Below the pieces are notes generated by a model. It was not told the DNA's origin. It saw only the letters and a list, made by a program, of their open reading frames with translations, and made no database searches. Positions 7,707 through 13,332 of a DNA stretch of 13,641 nt are shown here, piece after piece. The position numbers and the translations under genes are program-made. Each line of letters opens with the position of its first letter. Within the stretch, counting starts at the first letter, position 1. This DNA comes from CAIJKW01 sp964443365 (GTDB taxonomy: Bacteria; Patescibacteriota; Minisyncoccia; Phycocordibacterales; CAIZLB01): the NCBI GenBank assembly GCA_964443365.1, contig CAYUCM010000018.1:1-13641 (forward strand). Reading direction: 5' to 3'.

Positions 7707-8630
7707 ATGATTACTCTTTACACTAGAACAAACAATATATTATCTAAAGAATTTTTAAAATGGCTTGTTAAAAAAATATTTAATAAATATTCTGGACCGG
7801 ATGCTGTTCTAGATAGTCTAAGAAGAGGTCTTACGAATTTAAACATACCATTTGAAATTAATCCCATCAAACCAAAATATGAGACTGTGCACGTACTTTC
7901 TGGAATAAGAGTATTGTCAGAAATGATCACTCTCAAAAAGACATCGAAAATAGCCACACTCATCGCCGGCCCAACACTTGTTACAACACCCCATGAACAC
8001 GACAATATTATACAAAATAATCTAATAGACATACTTTTATTTCCATCAGTGTGGACTAAGGATTTTTACGTAAGTCTGGCACCCCAGCTGTCTGATAAAA
8101 TAAAAATATGGCCAGCAGGTGTTGAGATACCAAACAAAATATCACACAAAGAAGAAGAGGACGTTTTGATATTCAAGAAAAATGCACCCAATCATATATA
8201 CGATATGGTAATAAATTATCTGAATACAAATAATATCAAACACGAAACAATAGATTACGGTAAATATAATTTAAAATATTATCATGATAAACTACTGAAC
8301 TCTTCGCTTCTTATTTATCTTCAAACAACAGAAAGTCAAGGGCTTGCACTGCAAGAAGCTTGGGCTTATGATATACCAACCCTTGTGTGGCAGAATAGCA
8401 CTTGGAAATATAAGCGGTATGAATGGAGGGATGCCAATATTTCAGCACCATACTTAACAGAAGAATCGGGACGTTTCTTTAATGAAAGCACCTTTTCATT
8501 GGTTTTTGAATCTATGATTAAAGATATTCAAGATAAAAAAATAAACCCCAGAAAGTACTGTATTGAAAACTTATCAGACACAGCAACAACCAAACAATAC
8601 CTAGAAATAATTAAAAATCATGCTAAATAA
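7707..8630 (+). CDS. Short GT4-like glycosyltransferase (GT-B fold)
   Basis: A 307-residue protein, about 70-100 residues shorter than standard GT4 enzymes. The N-terminal half is reduced: 'MITLYTRTNNIL' and 'VHVLSGIRVLSEM' (61-73), then 'IAGPTLVTTPHEH' (86-98) and 'LFPSVWTKDFYV' (111-122), the recognisable 'PSxWxKd' element before the linker 'WPAGVEIP' (135-142). The donor domain is also compact; it holds 'LLIYLQTTESQGLALQEAWAYD' (201-222) with the E-x7-E motif at 209-217, and 'IPTLVW' (223-228). Both halves are present, so I see this as a short family rather than a broken gene. It starts 10 bases after its upstream neighbour and overlaps the third FkbM gene by 11 bases. Glycosyltransferase activity is likely; specificity is unknown. 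Confidence 0.78.
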   Translation: MITLYTRTNNILSKEFLKWLVKKIFNKYSGPDAVLDSLRRGLTNLNIPFEINPIKPKYETVHVLSGIRVLSEMITLKKTSKIATLIAGPTLVTTPHEHDNIIQNNLIDILLFPSVWTKDFYVSLAPQLSDKIKIWPAGVEIPNKISHKEEEDVLIFKKNAPNHIYDMVINYLNTNNIKHETIDYGKYNLKYYHDKLLNSSLLIYLQTTESQGLALQEAWAYDIPTLVWQNSTWKYKRYEWRDANISAPYLTEESGRFFNESTFSLVFESMIKDIQDKKINPRKYCIENLSDTATTKQYLEIIKNHAK

Positions 8631-9282
8631 AATACTATTAAAACTTTTTGGAACAAGGTTAATATACAGTCAATGCGGTGAAGATTTTATAATAGAATCA
8701 TTAATACCAAAAAAAACAAAAGGTTTTTATGTAGATGTGGGATCAAATCATCCAATCAAACTTAATAATACGTTATTGTTTTATAAAAAGGGATGGAGTG
8801 GTATTAATATAGAACCAAACACATCAAGAATGTGGTCATTTAAAATATTAAGAAGACGTGATGAAAATCTAAACATAGGTATTGGAAAAGATAAAACAAA
8901 ACTTAAATTTCATATTTTTAAAGAAAGCACGTTGTCAACATTTGATGAAGAATCCGCATCTGCCTACACAAAAATGGGACACCAAATTAAAAAAATCATT
9001 GACGTACCAGTACTTCCACTATCTGAGGTATTAGAAGAACACGCAAACAATCGAGAGATTGATATCCTCTCCGTGGATACAGAGGGGTACGATATGGAGG
9101 TACTTGAAAGTAACGACTGGACTAGATTTAGACCCAATTTCGTAATAATAGAAACCTTAGAATATGAGAAAAACAAGAAAGGTAAGAAACTTAATCATAT
9201 TTTCGACCCATTCATGGAATCTAAAAATTATAAAAAAATAGCAGATACCTACATAAATACTATTTATGAAAAAAATAATTAA
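8620..9282 (+). CDS. FkbM family methyltransferase (third, short copy)
   Basis: A 220-residue FkbM protein of the compact subtype that begins with 'YSQCGEDFIIESLI' (residues 16-29); 'SQxGED' is a frequent opening of this subgroup. Motif I appears as 'FYVDVGSNHPIKLNNT' (36-51), where the usual GANxG is replaced by GSNHP, typical of the subtype. 'GWSGINIEPN' (58-67) gives the acidic residue that contacts SAM, and 'ILSVDTEGYDMEVL' (149-162) is the FkbM signature, followed by 'PNFVIIETLE'. It overlaps the preceding gene by 11 bases and the next by 17, so translation is probably coupled. It is clearly distinct from the two longer FkbM proteins upstream. Methylation of a glycan hydroxyl is inferred, not shown. 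Confidence 0.87.
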   Translation: MLNKILLKLFGTRLIYSQCGEDFIIESLIPKKTKGFYVDVGSNHPIKLNNTLLFYKKGWSGINIEPNTSRMWSFKILRRRDENLNIGIGKDKTKLKFHIFKESTLSTFDEESASAYTKMGHQIKKIIDVPVLPLSEVLEEHANNREIDILSVDTEGYDMEVLESNDWTRFRPNFVIIETLEYEKNKKGKKLNHIFDPFMESKNYKKIADTYINTIYEKNN

Positions 9283-9994
9283 GAAGACAATCAATATACT
9301 ACTATCCCCTTTTGTTTTGAAAGATTTTATTTCATACAAGAAATTAGATAAACAAAAAAGATTTATTTATAAAACAACTGATTTTTATCCCCAAATAAAG
9401 GATAAGACAATAGCGACCAGTTTTGATAGGCATTATGTTTATCACACATCTTGGGCGGCCAGAAAAGTAAAAGAAATAAATCCACAAATACATACAGACA
9501 TATCTTCTAGCCTTTATTTTTCTGGAATAGTATCAGCTTTTATTCCTGTTGATTTCTATGATTATAGACCAGCAAATTTAATCCTTAGTAATTTAAAAAG
9601 CCTGCCTGGCAATTTATATAGATTACCGTTTGAATCAAATTCAATAGAATCACTCTCATGTATGCACACAATAGAACATATTGGGCTTGGTAGGTATGGA
9701 GACCCGATAGATCCAGAGGGTGATATAAGGGCCATAAACGAACTCAAACGGGTAGTTAAAACTGACGGCTCCCTTCTTTTTGTGGTTCCTGTTGGTAAAC
9801 CCAAAATAGAATTCAATGCACATCGTATATATTCATATGAACAAATAAAAACATATTTTGAAGATTTTGAAATTAAAGAATTTTCACTAATACCAGAAAA
9901 CGAAAAGGATGGTGGTATAATAATCAACGCAGACCCAAATCTGGTTAAAAAAGAAAAATATGCTTGCGGCTGTTTTTGGTTAATTAAAAAATAA
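9266..9994 (+). CDS. DUF268 family protein, probable methyltransferase-like fold
   Basis: A 242-residue protein that I recognise as DUF268. Distinctive stretches are 'HYVYHTSWAARKV' (residues 56-68), 'HTDISSSLYF' (76-85), 'LPFESNSIESLSCMHTIEHI' (120-139), 'GLGRYGDPIDPEGD' (140-153), 'ELKRVVKTDGSLLFVVPVGK' (159-178) and 'FNAHRIYSYEQI' (183-194). The order, with an EHI element after a buried strand and then an 'LKRV...GG-like...vP' strand, resembles class I SAM methyltransferases, but the glycine-rich motif I is poor ('TDISSSL'), so catalysis is uncertain. It overlaps the third FkbM gene by 17 bases and is followed after 1 base by a GT2 gene. The family is common in polysaccharide loci; its biochemical role is not established to my knowledge. 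Confidence 0.82.
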   Translation: MKKIIKKTINILLSPFVLKDFISYKKLDKQKRFIYKTTDFYPQIKDKTIATSFDRHYVYHTSWAARKVKEINPQIHTDISSSLYFSGIVSAFIPVDFYDYRPANLILSNLKSLPGNLYRLPFESNSIESLSCMHTIEHIGLGRYGDPIDPEGDIRAINELKRVVKTDGSLLFVVPVGKPKIEFNAHRIYSYEQIKTYFEDFEIKEFSLIPENEKDGGIIINADPNLVKKEKYACGCFWLIKK

Positions 9995-9995
9995 A

Positions 9996-10772
9996 ATGGA
10001 AAAGATTTCAATTCAAATCTGCACATACAATAGAGCTGACTTAATAGAAAATGCCGTCAAGAGCGTACTCGCGCAAACCTATATCAATTGGGAAATTTTA
10101 ATTTTAGATGACAATTCAAAAGACAATACAGAGGAAATTGTCAAAAAATACCTATCAGACAGCAGAATTAGATACATAAAAAACGAACACAATTTAGGTA
10201 TAGCAAAAAATAGAAACAAGGGACTTAATCTATCAACTGGAAAATATATTGCTGTCTTAGACAGTGACGATTTGTGGATTGATAATAAAAAACTCGAGAA
10301 ACAAATTGATTTTATTGAAAACAATCCCGAATATCATTTAGTTGGAACAAATTTCAATATCATAAATGCGGAAAATGTTGTATTAAAGACAGTACACAAT
10401 CTAACAAAAAATGATGATATAAAAAACAAGATGCTTATCAAAAATAACTTTTGTCACTCAAGTGTTTTGTTCAATAGGTTAACCGCATTAAATGCAAAAG
10501 GATATGATGAACAACTTAACCTAGCTGAAGACTATGATCTATATCTTAAAATAGGAATTAAACATAAAATATGCAATTTAATAGACATATCGACATCATA
10601 CAGAATTCACAATAATCAAAGTTATACCAACAAAACAAAATTGGGTTATAAAATACAAAAATCGTTAATTACAAAATACAGAAAATACTATTCACATTAT
10701 TATTTTGCTATAATATTTAATAATCTTAGATATATTAGAAATCTAACAAGTAGATATGTTCGACAAAAATAA
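9996..10772 (+). CDS. Glycosyltransferase family 2 (classical GT-A)
   Basis: A 258-residue inverting glycosyltransferase with all the classical GT2 landmarks. 'ISIQICTYNRADLIENAVKS' (residues 4-23) is the nucleotide-binding first strand and helix. 'EILILDDNSKDNT' (33-45) holds the uracil-contacting aspartates. 'NLGIAKNRNKGL' (66-77) is followed by the DxD motif 'VLDSDD' (87-92), then 'HSSVLFNR' (154-161) and the catalytic-base region 'LAEDYDLYLKI' (176-186). There is no membrane domain, so it acts at the inner face of the membrane. The C-terminus is rich in Lys, Arg and Tyr. It starts 1 base after the DUF268 stop and overlaps the next gene by 17 bases. The sugar transferred cannot be predicted. 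Confidence 0.92.
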   Translation: MEKISIQICTYNRADLIENAVKSVLAQTYINWEILILDDNSKDNTEEIVKKYLSDSRIRYIKNEHNLGIAKNRNKGLNLSTGKYIAVLDSDDLWIDNKKLEKQIDFIENNPEYHLVGTNFNIINAENVVLKTVHNLTKNDDIKNKMLIKNNFCHSSVLFNRLTALNAKGYDEQLNLAEDYDLYLKIGIKHKICNLIDISTSYRIHNNQSYTNKTKLGYKIQKSLITKYRKYYSHYYFAIIFNNLRYIRNLTSRYVRQK

Positions 10773-11895
10773 AATCCTAATTTTAATAACCAAATCCAAC
10801 TGGGGTGGTGCTCAAAAATATGTTTTTGATATTGCCACAAATTTACCAAAAGATCAGTATGATATTGAGGTTATTTTTGGAGGTGCAGGAGTTCTTAAAC
10901 AAAAACTGGATCAAGGTGGAATTAAAAATGAATCAATTAAAGAATTAGAAAGGGATATTAACCCCCTTAAAGACATTAAAACATTATTAAAACTAATTAA
11001 ACTTTTTAGAGAAAAAAAGCCAGATGTTTTACACCTTAATAGCTCTAAAATTGGCGCCATGGGAGCTGTAGCAGGAAGACTTACAGGAGTAAAAAAGATA
11101 ATTTTTACCGCTCACGGATGGGCATTTAATGAAAACAGAAGTGCGATATCTAAAATAATATTAAAAATTATTTACTGGATAACAATTATATCATCACACA
11201 AGACAATAATTGTATCGGATGGTATGGGAAAATTCGTCAAAAAATGGCTATTTATAAAAAATAAAATTATTAATATACATAATGGTGTGACTGAATATCC
11301 ATTACTAGAAAGAACACAATCCAGAGAAATGCTTTCTGAAAAATCCCCTTCTCTAAAAAATTACACGGGGAACAAATGGATTGGAACAATAGCAGAACTT
11401 CATTCAATTAAAAATATTGATATTGCAATAAGGGCAATTAATGAAATTCAAAAAGAATCTACAGATCTCAAATATATAATTATTGGCGAAGGAGAAAAAC
11501 GAAATGAATTGGAGAAATTAATTAAAACTCACAAGCTAGATAATGTCGTATTCTTAATTGGGGCCATAACCGAAGCTGGAAAATACCTTAAGGCGTTTGA
11601 TATTTTTATATTACCTTCAAAATCAGAAGGGCTTCCTTATGTGCTTTTAGAAGCTGGTCTTGCCAACATTCCGACAATAGCAACAAATGTTGGTGGTATA
11701 CCTGAAATAATATCTGATAAAAAAACAGGTCTATTAGTAAGACCAAACAATGAAAAAGAACTCGCTTCTGCAATTAAATACTACCTAGAGAACCCATTGC
11801 TGATGATTGAATATGCAAATAATTTGAAAAACAAAGTACAAAATGAATTTTCAATCGAACAAATGATTACAAAAACGTTGGAGGTTTATAAATAA
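10756..11895 (+). CDS. Glycosyltransferase family 4 (GT-B fold)
   Basis: A 379-residue retaining GT4 enzyme, a standard length. 'ILILITKSNWGGAQKYVFDI' (residues 7-26) is the N-terminal glycine-rich loop, 'DVLHLNSSKIGAMGAVAGRL' (90-109) and 'IFTAHGWAFNENRS' (116-129) match the WcaL/RfaB-type N-domain, and 'IINIHNGV' (171-178) is the interdomain strand. The donor domain has 'IGTIAELHSIKNID' (209-222), 'YIIIGEGEKRNELE' (240-253), and E-x7-E in 'SEGLPYVLLEAG' (E291 and E299), then 'PTIATNVGGIPEII'. A hydrophobic helix near 132-147 ('SKIILKIIYWITIISS') may contact the membrane. It overlaps the GT2 gene by 17 bases and is the last gene of the operon, followed by 77 bases without an obvious terminator hairpin. 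Confidence 0.93.
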   Translation: MFDKNKILILITKSNWGGAQKYVFDIATNLPKDQYDIEVIFGGAGVLKQKLDQGGIKNESIKELERDINPLKDIKTLLKLIKLFREKKPDVLHLNSSKIGAMGAVAGRLTGVKKIIFTAHGWAFNENRSAISKIILKIIYWITIISSHKTIIVSDGMGKFVKKWLFIKNKIINIHNGVTEYPLLERTQSREMLSEKSPSLKNYTGNKWIGTIAELHSIKNIDIAIRAINEIQKESTDLKYIIIGEGEKRNELEKLIKTHKLDNVVFLIGAITEAGKYLKAFDIFILPSKSEGLPYVLLEAGLANIPTIATNVGGIPEIISDKKTGLLVRPNNEKELASAIKYYLENPLLMIEYANNLKNKVQNEFSIEQMITKTLEVYK

Positions 11896-11934
11896 CCCCC
11901 CTGTGTACAACCCCGCTTCTCCGTTCGTACAAAA

Positions 11935-11943
11935 TGATATAAT
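11935..11943 (+). promoter_or_regulatory. Extended -10 promoter of the DUF378 gene
   Basis: TGA followed by TATAAT (11938-11943), about 30 bases before the ATG at 11973. The flanking sequence TGATATAATTAAG is nearly repeated (TGATATAATTGAG) ahead of the gene at 13333, which supports a real promoter class. No good -35 hexamer is visible. The rest of the 77-base gap (11896-11972) contains two copies of GTACAA (11905-11910, 11927-11932) and a C-rich stretch without a stable stem. Confidence 0.55.
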
Positions 11944-11972
11944 TAAGACATTAACAGTTTAATTAAAAAAAC

Positions 11973-12161
11973 ATGAAAGGATTACATGCATTAGCATTCG
12001 TGCTATTGGTTATCGGAGGACTTAACTGGGGACTTGTTGGCGCTTTCAATTTTGACCTTGTAGCATATCTATTTGGTGCAATGACAGTGCTATCAAGAGT
12101 GGTTTATGTTCTAGTTGGACTTTCTGCCCTATTCAAGATTTTCGTAAAGAAAACAGCGTAA
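11973..12161 (+). CDS. DUF378 family small membrane protein
   Basis: A 62-residue protein with two transmembrane segments (about residues 5-25 and 40-57). It carries the family hallmark 'IGGLNWGLVGAFNFDLV' (14-30) and the second conserved block 'SRVVYVLVGLSALFKIF' (41-57), ending in basic 'VKKTA', which suggests a cytoplasmic C-terminus. The length is typical for DUF378, a family found widely in bacteria, including many small-genome lineages; its function is unknown. It has its own promoter 30 bases upstream, so it is probably transcribed separately from the glycan operon and linked to it only by position. The leader lacks a Shine-Dalgarno sequence and is A-rich. Confidence 0.9.
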   Translation: MKGLHALAFVLLVIGGLNWGLVGAFNFDLVAYLFGAMTVLSRVVYVLVGLSALFKIFVKKTA

Positions 12162-12200
12162 TATTCATTCAGATTATTCATACAAAGAATATTAAACAAT

Positions 12201-12272
12201 AAACAGGCGATGCCATTTATTTGCAATTCGATCAAAAGAAAAGCAATTAATAGCTACAAGCGCCTGTTTTTT
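12201..12272 (+). terminator. Inverted repeat followed by T-run, possible terminator of DUF378
   Basis: AAACAGGCG (12201-12209) pairs perfectly with CGCCTGTTT (12261-12269), and the right arm runs into six T (12267-12272). The 51-base loop is much longer than in a usual intrinsic terminator. A competing small hairpin, CAAGC (12257-12261) with GCTTG (12273-12277), overlaps the right arm. It could end DUF378 transcription or be part of a structured RNA. Confidence 0.35.
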
Positions 12273-12314
12273 GCTTGTCTGTGTTTTGCATAATTTTTTA
12301 TTTTTTTCTAACGT

Positions 12315-12336
12315 AGTATTAAGTCCAGTTAATACT
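12315..12336. repeat. Perfect 8-bp inverted repeat with 6-base loop
   Basis: AGTATTAA (12315-12322) and TTAATACT (12329-12336) flank the loop GTCCAG. An alternative stem, CCAGT (12325-12329) with ACTGG (12339-12343), uses the same bases. It lies 37 bases beyond the GT6 stop on the minus strand, so it may help end that transcript, although no T-run follows directly. Confidence 0.4.
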
Positions 12337-12372
12337 TTACTGGCTTCATCGCGCACTGTCTTGCGCGTATTT

Positions 12373-13182
12373 TTACGCATCCATTTTTTGCACAAGCCTC
12401 AATATAGCATGAATAATACCCATCGCTCGCCCGCAGAGCTTTGCTCGTAAAATTTTAATATTAGAATTTCTCATTTTAAAATGCCCACCATATCTGTTTT
12501 TGTCTATAGTAATTATTTTTTTATCGAAAGGTAAAACATAGTTCTCTGGATATAAATACGCAGGAGATAAAACTTTTATATCCTTTCTACCTACCAAAAA
12601 CCTATTCCAATGAGATTCATCATGCCATACTGCTATAATTTTATTTTTCAAATCAATATCTATGTTTTTCTTCATGGTCAATATCGCATCGACAAAATCT
12701 TTTGACCTCCCGCCAGTTAAAGCAGATTGAAAGTAATGCTCACCCTCCCCTGTTTTGATGTAAGCTGTAGATTTTATATTCCTTTCATAATTAAAAAATA
12801 AATTTGAAATATTATAGTATGAAGGATGAAGACAGGCTGTAAAATTTTGAGTGTCGCACGGCAATATTTCATCTTCACTAATTATTTCTTGAAAAACACA
12901 ATTGGCATTAAAGAAAAAAATATAATCGAAATCCTTAAACATACCAAGTGACTTTTCAAAAATATGATATCTTTTTATGACATTACCTGGCCAGCCTAAA
13001 TTTTTTTGATATATTTTATGAATTCTTGTATTCTCTTTTTCAAAAGTAATTTCCTTGGCGTCCGTGAAAACAAAATATTCTTTATGAACATTGGGTAGAA
13101 ATTTTGATTCAGCGCTAGTATAAAAATCATTCCAAAAAACCTTATATTTTCCTGTGCAAATGTATAATATAGCGATTCTCAT
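12373..13182 (-). CDS. GT6 family glycosyltransferase (histo-blood-group ABO-like, bacterial NxN type)
   Basis: A 269-residue enzyme that I recognise as GT6, the family of mammalian A/B transferases and alpha-1,3-galactosyltransferase, which add Gal or GalNAc in alpha-1,3 linkage. The order is 'MRIAILYICTGKYKVFW' (1-17), 'FLPNVHKEYFVFTDA' (28-42), 'IYQKNLGWP' (57-65), then 'FDYIFFFNANCVF' (85-97). Here NAN (92-94) replaces the metal-binding DxD, as in metal-independent bacterial GT6 enzymes. Next are 'YERNIKSTAYI' (132-142), 'GEGEHYFQSALTGG' (145-158) and 'WHDESHWNRFL' (186-196), whose Glu189 matches the catalytic glutamate of the family. No transmembrane anchor is present, unlike the animal enzymes. 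The last 30 residues form a basic amphipathic tail that could bind membrane. It is transcribed against the operon from its own promoter and may add a terminal decoration to the same glycan. Confidence 0.92.
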   Translation of the reverse strand: MRIAILYICTGKYKVFWNDFYTSAESKFLPNVHKEYFVFTDAKEITFEKENTRIHKIYQKNLGWPGNVIKRYHIFEKSLGMFKDFDYIFFFNANCVFQEIISEDEILPCDTQNFTACLHPSYYNISNLFFNYERNIKSTAYIKTGEGEHYFQSALTGGRSKDFVDAILTMKKNIDIDLKNKIIAVWHDESHWNRFLVGRKDIKVLSPAYLYPENYVLPFDKKIITIDKNRYGGHFKMRNSNIKILRAKLCGRAMGIIHAILRLVQKMDA

Positions 13183-13186
13183 TCGT

Positions 13187-13214
13187 ATAATAATAGCATA
13201 GTAATATTGGGCAA
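13187..13214 (-). promoter_or_regulatory. Candidate promoter of the GT6 gene
   Basis: On the minus strand TTGCCC (13209-13214) lies 16 bases before TATTAT (13187-13192). A start about 7 bases beyond the hexamer falls on the ATG (13180-13182), predicting a leaderless or almost leaderless message. An overlapping TGC-TATTAT (13190-13198) gives an extended -10 three bases upstream. AT-richness makes this only moderately specific. Confidence 0.4.
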
Positions 13215-13260
13215 ACTATTAATTTGATTGATGAATAATCTATAAAAATAATCTCCATAT

Positions 13261-13278
13261 CAGGCCCGCACCAGGCCC
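13261..13278. repeat. Direct repeat CAGGCCC spaced 11 bp, possible operator
   Basis: CAGGCCC occurs at 13261-13267 and 13272-13278, start to start 11 bp, so both copies face the same side of the helix; 9 of 11 bases match in the longer unit. This GC-rich patch stands out in AT-rich DNA between divergent promoter candidates. A regulator-binding role is inferred. Confidence 0.35.
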
Positions 13279-13314
13279 ACAACAAATTTTCCCCTGTTTG
13301 TTTTTTATCATTTC

Positions 13315-13323
13315 TGATATAAT
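13315..13323 (+). promoter_or_regulatory. Extended -10 promoter of the right-edge gene
   Basis: TGA followed by TATAAT (13318-13323) lies 9 bases before the ATG at 13333, so the transcript would start about 3 bases before the start codon. It shares TGATATAATTrAG with the DUF378 promoter. No convincing -35 is seen. Confidence 0.55.
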
Positions 13324-13332
13324 TGAGTCACA

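Larger units (their letters stand above)
12162..12372. other. Intergenic region between convergent genes, with inverted repeats
   Basis: 211 bases between the DUF378 stop and the GT6 stop. It holds two perfect inverted repeats listed separately and a T-rich stretch (about 12289-12307). A minus-strand open frame of 67 codons (12192-12395) covers it, but its Lys/Thr/Asn-rich translation has no recognisable domain and it overlaps the GT6 end, so I do not call a gene. I see no tRNA. Confidence 0.5.

Noticed and set aside
7707..8630. Short GT4-like gene as a truncated pseudogene
   Set aside because: Both halves, the linker motif and the E-x7-E motif are present, and the frame is intact with coupled neighbours, so a naturally short family is more likely.
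9913..9921. TGGTATAAT inside the DUF268 gene
   Set aside because: It encodes the in-frame Gly-Gly-Ile-Ile stretch of a conserved-looking protein and lies 74 bases before the next gene within a coupled operon. Chance match is more likely than a promoter.
11896..11934. Intrinsic terminator after the glycan operon
   Set aside because: The C-rich stretch and the TGTACA palindrome do not form a stable stem followed by T residues, so I do not call a terminator here.
12192..12395. 67-codon minus-strand open frame after the GT6 gene
   Set aside because: No recognisable domain, low-complexity Lys/Thr/Asn composition, a 23-base overlap with the GT6 end, and it spans the inverted repeats. Most likely a chance open frame.
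13281..13306. Stem AACAAA/TTTGTT followed by T residues, terminator-like
   Set aside because: Only six AT-rich pairs, and no plus-strand gene upstream needs a terminator there. It may instead be part of the promoter region of the gene at 13333.
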